From contig JAITWD010000022.1 of assembly GCA_031285465.1 (NCBI GenBank), positions 1 to 12,724 on the forward strand: a stretch of DNA of 12,724 bases. The letters run 5' to 3'. A program made the position numbers and the translations under genes. The stretch is from Lachnospiraceae bacterium (GTDB taxonomy: Bacteria; Bacillota; Clostridia; Lachnospirales; Lachnospiraceae). The notes beneath the pieces are model-generated. The model saw nothing but the letters and a program-made list of their open reading frames with translations. It was not told where the DNA came from and made no database searches. This document shows positions 1 to 7,360 of this stretch, one piece after another; position 1 is the first letter of the stretch; each line of letters begins with the position of its first letter.

Positions 1-526
1 ACGACTTATTTATCTTTACAAGAAAACGCTGCGGTATAATATAAAGACCCCCATTCAAATTACCATGTATTGTTTTATAATCACCGATAATAACTTTGGG
101 ATAATAACCGGCATTTTTAATATTAGCTTTGGTCAGTATATCTTCAAAAATAAAAGTAGGCGGATGACCTTTAGTAACAACACGTCCATTAACCTTATCA
201 AAATCTATATACCCGGAAATATCTTCTGTTAAGAAAGTGTCTGTGTCCATTAAAATCACTGCGTCGGCACAATAAAGCTTATCATTGGATAGCTGCACAA
301 TTTTATTACAATATTTCATATCACCAAATGAATTTACTCTAACTAAATTTACTCCGGTAGAAGCCATTTTTTTTAAATAATCATCTTCTTCATTAGCCAC
401 GATATAATGAACCCAAATATTTTCAGGTAAAATCTTAGCAAATTCAATTAGAGTCTTAACCCATAGCCAGCTCTCATATTGATATTTTGGTGAATCATCA
501 ACCAAACACGAATAATATACTTTCAT
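1..526 (-). CDS. GT-A-fold glycosyltransferase-like protein, N-terminal part (cut by window edge)
   Basis: An open frame starts at the ATG at 524-526 and runs leftward without a stop off the window edge, giving 175 residues. It begins MKVYYSCLVDDSPKYQ and contains LMDTDTF around residues 92-98, a DxD metal/nucleotide-sugar motif preceded by a hydrophobic strand (ADAVIL). NLNGGLYII at about 156-164 resembles the N-x-G segment that follows in GT8-like and related GT-A enzymes. I infer a nucleotide-sugar-dependent glycosyltransferase acting in the cytoplasm, with unknown sugar. It starts 23 bp after the radical SAM gene, with GGGAG upstream, so it is probably the sixth gene of the operon. Its DNA is visibly more AT-rich than the LicD and GT2 genes upstream. 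The fold is fairly secure, the precise family is not, and the C-terminus is unseen. Confidence 0.72.
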   Translation of the reverse strand, partial: MKVYYSCLVDDSPKYQYESWLWVKTLIEFAKILPENIWVHYIVANEEDDYLKKMASTGVNLVRVNSFGDMKYCNKIVQLSNDKLYCADAVILMDTDTFLTEDISGYIDFDKVNGRVVTKGHPPTFIFEDILTKANIKNAGYYPKVIIGDYKTIHGNLNGGLYIIPQRFLVKINKS

Positions 527-549
527 ACCCTACTTCTCCCTTAATACCT

Positions 550-1731
550 TCATTTATCATCATAAAATGGTGCATCCACCTGTAATGCCGGAATAACCAT
601 CTGTGCATCCTTCTGGTTAAAGCCACGGCATCTTTTACAAAATTCCGTAAATCCTTTATCATTATAACCCAATCTAAACTCAATCAATTCTTTTTTATTG
701 CTTGGCGAGCATTGCTTTAAATCATATGTTTCCTCATGATCCTGACCATCCAGTACCCTTGCCACTACCGCATATGCAGCATAGTTACAACTATAAAGCT
801 TGCCATCCCGCAGCTCCTGCCATGTCTGTTCACATTCGCTGGCATGTCGCTCCAGCCATTCATCACTCTCCTGTGAATAATCGGTTTTTTCCGGTGCCAG
901 ATCGATCCACGACTCTGCCTTATTAATGACATAGCGGATTTTATATTGTTCAAGTTTTTCAATCAACCGCTTGAACTGGTCACTATACTGCGGAACGGTC
1001 TCTAGGTAATCATCTACCGTTACTTCTATTGGATAGCGACACAGCTTCTCCAACACTTTGTCCTCTGGCACCACGGTTCCGTTTGTTACCGTCCGCAAAC
1101 GATCGATCCGGTCACCATAATGCTCATATATATATCCCAATAAATCAGCTGTATGTTGATAGAGCAATGGCTCACCACCACTCAAATGAAAAATCATCAA
1201 CCGATCGACACTTTCAAAAAAAAGGTCTACATCACGTACCAGATCCTCCCATTCCCGTACATAAAACTGCTTCGCAAAGGGATTAAAATTTAGACAATGC
1301 CTGCACTTTAGATTACAAATAGTGCTAGGCAAAAACGAAATACTGGTCATATAGACTTGATCATACTTATCCACATAATAGACCGACATAAACTCTTCCA
1401 TAACAAAAAAATCAATATCTTTTTGATAGCCACGATCGTTCAATTGTTTGACCGCCGACATCCGCGCTATCTGTGACATCGTCAAAATGATTCCTGTCTT
1501 ATCATCCAATTGGCTTTCTTCATTAATTTGGTCTAATTGCTCCAAGGTAATGCAACTATTGCTTTTTTTTTGCGGATCATTATCAATAAAACTGATGATC
1601 TCAATTTCATTTTTCATGATTTTAAAAAAGAGCTGACCATAATCGCCCGCCCCAAATAAATAGAATCGTTCCTTCCTCATCATATTTGTATATAGACCAT
1701 CAAATTCATGACCTTTATTTCTCCATTTCAT
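550..1731 (-). CDS. Radical SAM protein with N-terminal Rossmann-like domain and extra C-terminal cysteines
   Basis: This 393-aa protein has the radical SAM [4Fe-4S] motif CNLKCRHC (C139, C143, C146) and the SAM-contact motif SGGEP at 184-188. The N-terminal ~115 residues are a separate domain with FGAGDYG (26-32) followed by FIDNDPQKK, typical of small nucleotide/sugar-nucleotide binding-like domains in polysaccharide enzymes. C-terminal cysteines at 300, 315, 341, 365 and 368 (the last pair CKRC) suggest an auxiliary Fe-S cluster of the SPASM/twitch kind. The substrate is unknown; the setting suggests tailoring of a sugar or of the transferred group. The ATG at 1731 is preceded by GGAG with 8 bp spacing, and the next in-frame Met (17) lies just before the Rossmann segment. 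The gene is 63 bp downstream of the GT2 gene and 23 bp upstream of the partial glycosyltransferase. The radical SAM call is firm, the reaction is not known. Confidence 0.9.
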   Translation of the reverse strand: MKWRNKGHEFDGLYTNMMRKERFYLFGAGDYGQLFFKIMKNEIEIISFIDNDPQKKSNSCITLEQLDQINEESQLDDKTGIILTMSQIARMSAVKQLNDRGYQKDIDFFVMEEFMSVYYVDKYDQVYMTSISFLPSTICNLKCRHCLNFNPFAKQFYVREWEDLVRDVDLFFESVDRLMIFHLSGGEPLLYQHTADLLGYIYEHYGDRIDRLRTVTNGTVVPEDKVLEKLCRYPIEVTVDDYLETVPQYSDQFKRLIEKLEQYKIRYVINKAESWIDLAPEKTDYSQESDEWLERHASECEQTWQELRDGKLYSCNYAAYAVVARVLDGQDHEETYDLKQCSPSNKKELIEFRLGYNDKGFTEFCKRCRGFNQKDAQMVIPALQVDAPFYDDK

Positions 1732-1794
1732 ATTCTTTTCTCCATTTTGCGGTTGTTTATTTTTATACTCATATCATTAATAACTCACTAATTG

Positions 1795-2775
1795 CTAATT
1801 TACTAATTCGTTATCCTCGATTATTGTTTGGGACAATACTGCCTGATAGTCTCTAATCCTACCCGGATATTCGTTATTAAGTACCATGTACATTTCCTTA
1901 TGCTCTTGCATAACTGCCTGACACATGCGAAAGATCAAGGCATTCTTCTGCTCATATGCATATCCTGCAATCCGATAGGCCCAGTATCCCCGAAATCGTT
2001 GCAACCATGGAATAATATCTTCTTCAATCCGATTCTCCTGTAAATATAATATCCCTCTTTCATATCCCTTTAAAATCCCCAGCCACGCTGTCAAATCGAC
2101 ACGGGTATGCATCGCCGATGTATCCCGTTGGTAATAGTGATAGAACGAGCAAGGAACATAACAAGCCCTGGTCACTCTTGATAATGCTTTAAGCGAAAAG
2201 AGGTTATCACCACCCAGACGCATATCTTCATCGAACTGTAGCCACTCACCATCCCGCAATAATAAATGTCGTTTATATAATTTACACCAGATGTACCCGG
2301 TAAAGGCCTTATAGTAGTCACGCTTGTAGACATACCCAAACAATTCCGTCCGCCCAAAAACCGTACCGGCGACCGGCAATTGATTTTCCTCCGCTCGACT
2401 GTCAACATCCGTATCAATAAAGAAACCGCACGCTACCAGATCAACCTCTTTTTCCAGCATGTTGCCCAACAATGTTGCATACATATCCGGCTCAATCCAG
2501 TCATCACAATCCATGAATCCGATATACTCACCACTACTGGCCTGTAATCCAATATTTCTGGCATGACTCTCTCCACCATTTTTCTGGTGAATAACCCTGA
2601 TCCGTGGATCAGTTTCTGCAAATCGATCCACTACCTCTCCCGAACCATCGGTTGAACCATCATCCACGCAAATAATTTCCAGCTCTTGATAGGTCTGACC
2701 ACAAACACTCGTCAAACATCTGGACAGGTATTCTTTTGCATTATAAACCGGAATTATAATAGATATTTTGCTCAT
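1795..2775 (-). CDS. GT2 family glycosyltransferase
   Basis: The 326-aa protein starts MSKISIIIPVYNAKEYL, the classic GT2 opening. It has the nucleotide-binding VDDGSTDGS at 37-45, the GGESHARNIGL segment around 67-77 and the metal-binding DCDDW at 89-93. Such enzymes transfer a sugar from a nucleotide donor to a growing glycan at the cytoplasmic side. There are no membrane segments, so it is not a processive synthase. The C-terminal ~200 residues carry many aromatic and basic positions, as in capsule and teichoic-acid type GT2 enzymes, but give no donor specificity. AGGA stands about 5 bp before the ATG. It is read after the acetyltransferase (91-bp AT-rich gap) and before the radical SAM gene, and ends with TAG. 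The family is certain and the donor and acceptor are unknown. Confidence 0.93.
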   Translation of the reverse strand: MSKISIIIPVYNAKEYLSRCLTSVCGQTYQELEIICVDDGSTDGSGEVVDRFAETDPRIRVIHQKNGGESHARNIGLQASSGEYIGFMDCDDWIEPDMYATLLGNMLEKEVDLVACGFFIDTDVDSRAEENQLPVAGTVFGRTELFGYVYKRDYYKAFTGYIWCKLYKRHLLLRDGEWLQFDEDMRLGGDNLFSLKALSRVTRACYVPCSFYHYYQRDTSAMHTRVDLTAWLGILKGYERGILYLQENRIEEDIIPWLQRFRGYWAYRIAGYAYEQKNALIFRMCQAVMQEHKEMYMVLNNEYPGRIRDYQAVLSQTIIEDNELVN

Positions 2776-2866
2776 TTTTTCCTATTTCTGTTTTATCAAA
2801 TTTTTTATTTTCTTAAAATCATAATCATCTCAAATAACTCGAACATGGATTTATAAATTTAAACTT

Positions 2867-3736
2867 TTAATTCTGATATTTCTCAAAAAACATCTCTGGA
2901 TTAAAGAAAAATTCTGCGTGTTGCCTTAACTTATTTTCATCCCAATTCCACCACTTTACATTTTCTAATATTTTAATTTGTTCTTCTGTAAAGCGGTATT
3001 TAATGATTTTTGCCGGCACTCCTGCAACAACCGCATATGGCGGAACATCCTTAATCACCACAGCACCTGTTCCAATAACCGCTCCATCACCAATCTGCTT
3101 TACCTTAGAGTAATTGATAAAGCTATTGGCACCAATCCAGACATCGTTTCCGATTGTTATTTTGGTGTTTTTCGGAACTACGGGCGCGTACTTGGTTTCA
3201 TACAATTTTTTATCTTCCACTTCGATAAATGAAAGCAATCCGGTTGATAAACGACTAATTGGGTGGTCCCCCTGCATCCGTGCCGAGACATTTATTGAAG
3301 TAAATCGTCCAATTGAAACAATTACATTACGATTTGAATTCACTCCTAAAACACTTTCGAACGCGCGATATCCATAAGAATTCCGTCCAATAAAAATATT
3401 ATCCCATAAAAAATCATATTCCAGAATTCTCTTATCCCAGCAATAGTAATCATTTTTTTCTTTATAACCCAATTGATCCAGCTCTTTACTAATCTCGTCA
3501 TAAAATGCTGAGGAAATAATAATATAATGTAATTCCCGATTAATGACACACTTTTTTTTAACCGGTCGATCACAGAAAATCTCTTTATCAATTATATCAT
3601 TAGAAACCGAAAATGAAAAATCATACCCTTTATATTTCAAATCTTTTACCACATTAATAGCTACAGTTCCATTTCCCCACAAAACAATTTCTCTACCCTC
3701 AACAAAACCCATATGAAAGTCCAGTCTTTGTAGCAT
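2867..3736 (-). CDS. Left-handed beta-helix (hexapeptide) acetyltransferase with N-terminal nucleotide-binding-like domain
   Basis: The protein has 289 aa. Residues 1-105 hold VLWGNGTVAINVVKDLKYKGY, a glycine-rich first strand-helix comparable to the N-terminal domain of the radical SAM protein two genes downstream. Residues ~112-250 carry hexapeptide repeats (ITIGNDVWIGANSFI, IGDGAVIGTGAVVIKDVPPYAVVAGVPAKIIK), the LbH acyltransferase signature, ending in the usual RFTEEQI helix. H158 in QGDHP matches the catalytic His region of the CatB/Vat (xenobiotic acetyltransferase) group. Probable role: O- or N-acetylation of a sugar or of the transferred substituent, using acetyl-CoA. The start is well supported: AAAGGAG stands 4 bp before the ATG and overlaps the stop of the preceding fusion gene (9-bp gap), so translation is likely coupled. 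The gene is noticeably AT-rich with many A/T runs, suggesting a different origin from its neighbours. Confidence 0.9.
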   Translation of the reverse strand: MLQRLDFHMGFVEGREIVLWGNGTVAINVVKDLKYKGYDFSFSVSNDIIDKEIFCDRPVKKKCVINRELHYIIISSAFYDEISKELDQLGYKEKNDYYCWDKRILEYDFLWDNIFIGRNSYGYRAFESVLGVNSNRNVIVSIGRFTSINVSARMQGDHPISRLSTGLLSFIEVEDKKLYETKYAPVVPKNTKITIGNDVWIGANSFINYSKVKQIGDGAVIGTGAVVIKDVPPYAVVAGVPAKIIKYRFTEEQIKILENVKWWNWDENKLRQHAEFFFNPEMFFEKYQN

Positions 3737-3745
3737 AATTCTCCT

Positions 3746-5092
3746 TTATATATCGGCCTTTTTACTGGACAGCATAAAAGTCTCCATTACAGTTGCCATC
3801 ATGACCGATTCCTCCAATGTCAATTTCAGTCCTTTATGGGTATGCCCATTTATCGCCGCCGCAAAATCGCTCAATTCGTAGCGCAGACCTTCCCCCATAA
3901 ACTTTACAAAATAACGCTCATTCAGCGCCTCATCCTCAAACCGCACCTCAAAAGATTCCGTCTTCCACCACGGCGCTGCAACAAGGATATATCCCTTAGT
4001 TCCTGAAATCACCAATTGTCCTTCCGATTTAACCCCTAAGCCAACCTTTGCCGTTGCAAAACCATTTAAATAATTGAAATAAGCCTTTGTATAGATATCT
4101 ATCCCGTTATCCGCTCTTATTGATTCAAACCGCAGTCCCTGATAATTGGTTCCCAACAGCTTCACAATCGGCAATAACGCATAACTCCCCAACTCGGTAA
4201 AGCTTCCTCCCGTTACTGTATCGGTCAACTCCCTGGAAAGTGGCGACTCCAATTTAGTAAAAGTGGCTTCAACATCCCTGATCGCCCCTATAACGCCACT
4301 TCTGGCAATATTGATCAACTGCGCAAATCCGGGACAAAAAGCGGTCTTAATAGCTTCAAATAAAATACAACCACTTTCAACCGCTAACCTACTCAGTTCT
4401 TTGGCTTCCTTCTCATTAAGTACCATTGGTTTTTCACACAAAACATGCTTTTTTTTCTCCAATGCTGCTTTTGCATAGCCATAGTGAGTCTGATGTGGAC
4501 TGGCAATGTAAACAGCATCCACTTCAGTCCAAAAGGTGGCCAAATCATCAGTATAACTTTTTAATTCAAACTTTTCAGCATAGACATGCGCATTCTCTTT
4601 TGTCGGATGATAAACACACTCAACATTAACCCCGCTGACATATTTAGCTTCGGGTGCAAAGCGCCGGGCTATCCGTCCGGTACCGATCACCCCCACACGA
4701 ATGATAGAAAAATTGCGTGCTCTCAGTGAGGTACTGGAAATATCCTTAGTCCGATCAAGATAGACCACCTCACAATATTCCTTTAAAAAATCAAAGGTTC
4801 CAATCCAATCCGAACCAACCGTAAAAATTTCAACATGATACTTTAAAATGTCCTCAACCTTCTGACCTTTGTGATCCTCAATAATAATCTCATCAGCAAA
4901 GCCTGTCCGGCGAACATGTTCAATTCGATCCATTAGTGAATCAACCACGTTGAGCTTACCACGTGATTCATCATATTGCTCGGTCGTTACACCTACAATC
5001 AGATAATCGCCCAATTCTTTTGCTCTTTTAAGCAGATTGTAATGTCCGTCATGAAATAAATCAAATGAACCATAAGTAATGACTTTCTTCAT
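3746..5092 (-). CDS. Bifunctional fusion: TagD-like cytidylyltransferase + Gfo/Idh/MocA oxidoreductase
   Basis: The 448-aa protein joins two enzymes. Residues 1-~127 are a nucleotidyltransferase: GSFDLFHDGHYNLLKRA with the HxGH active site at 14-17, and RTKDISSTSLR at 114-124, the position of the RTxxISTT motif of glycerol-3-phosphate cytidylyltransferase TagD. From ~131 a Rossmann dehydrogenase starts with VGVIGTGRIARR (GxGxxA), followed by AVYIASPHQTHY and the hallmark CEKP at 219-222. GGSFTELGSYALLP (295-308) corresponds to the catalytic loop, with Tyr where many family members have His, as in the glucose-fructose oxidoreductase-like subgroup. Expected reactions: NAD(P)-dependent redox on a sugar or polyol, and transfer of CMP to an alcohol phosphate giving a CDP-alcohol. 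It is read directly after licD-like DNA (91-bp gap), whose product class uses CDP-alcohols. AAGG lies 10-11 bp before the ATG. The domain calls are firm, the substrate is inferred only as a polyol or amino-alcohol phosphate. Confidence 0.93.
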   Translation of the reverse strand: MKKVITYGSFDLFHDGHYNLLKRAKELGDYLIVGVTTEQYDESRGKLNVVDSLMDRIEHVRRTGFADEIIIEDHKGQKVEDILKYHVEIFTVGSDWIGTFDFLKEYCEVVYLDRTKDISSTSLRARNFSIIRVGVIGTGRIARRFAPEAKYVSGVNVECVYHPTKENAHVYAEKFELKSYTDDLATFWTEVDAVYIASPHQTHYGYAKAALEKKKHVLCEKPMVLNEKEAKELSRLAVESGCILFEAIKTAFCPGFAQLINIARSGVIGAIRDVEATFTKLESPLSRELTDTVTGGSFTELGSYALLPIVKLLGTNYQGLRFESIRADNGIDIYTKAYFNYLNGFATAKVGLGVKSEGQLVISGTKGYILVAAPWWKTESFEVRFEDEALNERYFVKFMGEGLRYELSDFAAAINGHTHKGLKLTLEESVMMATVMETFMLSSKKADI

Positions 5093-5112
5093 CTGTGATA
5101 ACCTTCCGTTTT

Positions 5113-5166
5113 TATGCTATAGCTTTTATGCTTGCATCTTACCTGTCAGCATCCTTTTATAGCATA
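5113..5166. repeat. 9-bp perfect inverted repeat between the LicD and fusion genes
   Basis: TATGCTATA at 5113-5121 is the reverse complement of TATAGCATA at 5158-5166, with a 36-bp spacer. In the minus-strand transcript this would form a hairpin between the LicD stop and the ribosome binding site of the fusion gene. It has no oligo-U tail, so it is not an intrinsic terminator. It may be an RNA processing or stability element, or chance in AT-rich spacer DNA. Confidence 0.35.
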
Positions 5167-5183
5167 CACATTTTAATAGAATC

Positions 5184-5993
5184 TCACGACAATTTTATGC
5201 TTGATACCGGGTGGGTCTTCCGCAAATGAGCGGGGGGAAGTGTCATATAATCCCCAAATTTAAAGGTTAAGTATTCCTTATAATCCTTGGCCCCGGGAAA
5301 ACTATGACCTTCAAATTGATACAACTTACTTTTTTGATACCAAATCTTCCGATATCCATATTGCTTATTAGGGGTAGGAAAGGTCAAAATCCGCACCCAT
5401 TTGGTTTTCTTACGGTTTCCCTCTCGCATAAAGTGATAATAATGTCTAAATACCACCCGCTCCGGGATACAGCTTAACAGCCCATAAAGGCCCCGCATAA
5501 CCAGGCTACGATCGGCCGTCTTGCCAACCTCCGACCACAATATTTTCCTTATTGCAAAGCAATGGAAATTGTGGATCATTCGCCCAGGATAGCTGTCTGG
5601 AACCTGATCAAGCGGAAATATATCAATGAAAACGCCCTGCTCATACGGCATAAACTCCTGATGCTCCCGGATAAACTGGGTCTCTTTACGACGCAATTTA
5701 CCGTAACCCCAGCGATAGCCCGGTGTATTACGGTGATCTTGAAAGTAAAATCGCTCTCGATCCAAATCCTTCTTACAAGCCTCCCTGAACCGCTCATATT
5801 CCTCACGTAAGAATGCCACATCAGCATCATCATCCCAAGGGATATATCCTTGGTGCCGTACCGCTCCCAATAAAGTTCCGGCAATAATATTATAGGCAAT
5901 CGCATTTTTCTTGCAAATACGATCCACCTCCAATAGCAATTCCAGTTGTATCATCTGTAATGACCGCAAGGTCACATTGTCCAGGCTAATCAT
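5184..5993 (-). CDS. LicD family phosphotransferase
   Basis: From the ATG at 5991-5993 the protein has 269 aa. It shows the full LicD signature: IAGTLLGAVRHQGYIPWDDD around residues 37-56, then DVAFLREEYERF, VFIDIFPLD at 121-129, and the C-terminal YLTFKFGDYMTLPP...H at ~241-261. LicD proteins (relatives of fukutin/FKRP) transfer phosphocholine or another alcohol phosphate from a CDP carrier to a glycan, in the nucleotidyltransferase-like fold. The frame is open up to an ATG at 6137 (317 aa), but I prefer the internal start: the LicD family begins just before the SLxxLRxxQLxxL helix, the 48 extra residues have no family resemblance, and a strong promoter (6052-6080) lies inside that extension. 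GGAAGGGG ends 11 bp before the chosen ATG. First gene of the operon; the next gene encodes a CTP-using enzyme, which fits a CDP-alcohol donor. Confidence 0.9.
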   Translation of the reverse strand: MISLDNVTLRSLQMIQLELLLEVDRICKKNAIAYNIIAGTLLGAVRHQGYIPWDDDADVAFLREEYERFREACKKDLDRERFYFQDHRNTPGYRWGYGKLRRKETQFIREHQEFMPYEQGVFIDIFPLDQVPDSYPGRMIHNFHCFAIRKILWSEVGKTADRSLVMRGLYGLLSCIPERVVFRHYYHFMREGNRKKTKWVRILTFPTPNKQYGYRKIWYQKSKLYQFEGHSFPGAKDYKEYLTFKFGDYMTLPPAHLRKTHPVSSIKLS

Positions 5994-6051
5994 CCTAAGT
6001 ACATCCCCTTCCAACAGGTTGGTCCATGTTTGATTCAATCTCACAAAATAT

Positions 6052-6080
6052 ATTGTACCAGAATCCTTCTGGCATGACAA
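6052..6080 (-). promoter_or_regulatory. Sigma-A promoter of the LicD-led operon
   Basis: On the minus strand TTGTCA (6080-6075) and TACAAT (6057-6052) are each one base off the sigma-A consensus and are separated by exactly 17 bp. The transcript would start near 6045, leaving a ~50-nt leader before the LicD ATG at 5993. The promoter sits inside the frame of the longer possible LicD start at 6137, arguing against that start. No experimental support is available. Confidence 0.65.
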
Positions 6081-6159
6081 GAAAATCACCCGTATGATCG
6101 AGCGCGTGGAAATAATAATATAGTATAGCAATTTCATATACCTTCCGAAGTATCAAAGG

Positions 6160-6188
6160 TTGCTGTTTTCCCTATCTTCTATTATAAT
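6160..6188 (+). promoter_or_regulatory. Sigma-A promoter of the plus-strand GT2-TPR gene
   Basis: TTGCTG (6160-6165, four of six matches) and a perfect TATAAT (6183-6188) are 17 bp apart. Transcription would begin near 6195, ~60 nt before the ATG at 6255. AAAGGG at 6242-6247, 7 bp before the ATG, is the ribosome binding site. Divergent from the LicD operon promoter, with the two -35 elements about 80 bp apart. Confidence 0.6.
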
Positions 6189-6199
6189 TTAAGAAGATA
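6173..6199. promoter_or_regulatory. 8-bp dyad centred on the -10 element, possible operator
   Basis: TATCTTCT (6173-6180) and AGAAGATA (6192-6199) are perfect inverted repeats flanking an 11-bp centre that contains the TATAAT of the plus-strand promoter. A protein bound here would block that promoter. Only the right arm lies in the transcript, so an RNA role is unlikely. The arms are AT-rich, so chance is possible. Confidence 0.35.
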
Positions 6200-6254
6200 A
6201 GTTTAGGCAATCATCCTACTAAACCATTATATTTCATAGCGAAAGGGCTACCTA

Positions 6255-7307
6255 ATGACTCCTATTTCAGTGTGTATCATTGCTAAAAATGAAGAAGAAA
6301 ATATCGAAAAATGTCTGCAAAAGCTCAAACCCTATAATTTTGAAATTATTGTTGTCGATACCGGTTCTACCGATCGCACTAAAGAAATTGCCGACTCATA
6401 TGCTACCAAATTGGTTGACTTTACATGGATAAACGATTTTAGTGCCGCCCGAAACTTTGCCGCAGCACAGGCAACCAATAATTGGATCCTCACCTTGGAT
6501 TGCGATGAATTCATCACCGAAATCAATCTTCCTGGCATTTTATCCTTAATCCGTCAATATCCCCGTTACGTTGGACTACTGGAAATAGAAAATGCTATGC
6601 TTGGTGATGATCGACGAACCTACACAACTAAACTGGTACGTCTATATTCCCGCAAACATTATCAGTATACCGGTACCATTCACGAGCAGGTCTCGCCTTT
6701 AAAGTCACAAGAATTGGTTTCTTTCGATATTCCTCTAAAGGTCTATCATACCGGTTATGTGGGTACTCCCGAAAAAATTGCCCAAAAAAACAAACGGAAT
6801 ATTGATCTCCTTATGACCGCCCTATCCCATACCCAGGATGATGCGTATCTTTACTTTCAACTGGGGCAATCTTATGTTCTTGGAGATGACTATGAGAGTG
6901 CCTGCAAATGGTTTGCTGAGGGTTTATCTCTGACTTCCGACCCAAACTTGGAATATGTTCAAACCATGATGGTCTGCTATGGACAGTCACTCTTAAAGCT
7001 GGGACAGGCCAAAATGGCACTAACCTTTGCTGATCATTATAATTCATATTCGCGTCTGACCGATTTTGTTTATCTGATGGGGCGGATATATCTTGCCAAT
7101 CAACAACCGGTCAAAGCACTGGGCGAATTTTTAAAAGCCATTACGATGCCGGCTGGCCGGCAACAGGGAGTCAATTCCTTCCTGCCCTGCTACCACATCG
7201 CCCGTATTTATGATGGTATGAACAACATGGAAATTGCACTGATGTATTACAAAAAATGTGGCGATTTCCCCCCAGCGTTGAATCGGCTGTCAGAATTAAT
7301 GGAGTAA
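6255..7307 (+). CDS. GT2 glycosyltransferase with C-terminal TPR-like repeats
   Basis: The 350-aa protein starts MTPISVCIIAKNEEENIEKCL, has VVDTGSTDRTKEIA (34-47), FSAARNFA (62-69), the metal-binding LDCDE (81-85) and IHEQ (142-145). This is the beta-glucosyltransferase/SunS-like branch of GT2. From ~195 the rest is helical and repeated in the TPR manner (YFQLGQSYVLGDDYESACKWF, YLMGRIYLANQQPVKALGEFL, YHIARIYDGMNNMEIALMYY), about three to four repeats probably used for acceptor-protein or partner binding. Such GT2-TPR proteins modify peptides or proteins in several systems, so flagellin is a reasonable acceptor given the neighbours, though this is inference. It is the only plus-strand gene in the window, has its own promoter, and ends 53 bp from the converging 666-aa gene. 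AAAGGG 7 bp upstream fixes the start. Confidence 0.92.
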   Translation: MTPISVCIIAKNEEENIEKCLQKLKPYNFEIIVVDTGSTDRTKEIADSYATKLVDFTWINDFSAARNFAAAQATNNWILTLDCDEFITEINLPGILSLIRQYPRYVGLLEIENAMLGDDRRTYTTKLVRLYSRKHYQYTGTIHEQVSPLKSQELVSFDIPLKVYHTGYVGTPEKIAQKNKRNIDLLMTALSHTQDDAYLYFQLGQSYVLGDDYESACKWFAEGLSLTSDPNLEYVQTMMVCYGQSLLKLGQAKMALTFADHYNSYSRLTDFVYLMGRIYLANQQPVKALGEFLKAITMPAGRQQGVNSFLPCYHIARIYDGMNNMEIALMYYKKCGDFPPALNRLSELME

Positions 7308-7360
7308 CCTGCGGGCAAAAGCCCAAATACTTCATAGGCACATTTTATAGTAGCTCATAA

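Noticed and set aside
5990..6004. Four-codon upstream frame (ATG TAC TTA GGA TGA) overlapping the LicD start
   Set aside because: Its start codon abuts the GGAAGGGG with no spacing, so initiation there is unlikely; the overlap is probably incidental.
5994..6137. 48-residue N-terminal extension of LicD from the ATG at 6137
   Set aside because: GGAAGG is only 3 bp from that ATG, the extension lacks LicD-family resemblance and contains a near-consensus promoter; the 5993 start gives the usual family length.
7308..7360. GGGC-AAAA-GCCC as a shared terminator for the converging genes
   Set aside because: The stem has only four pairs and no U tract on either strand.
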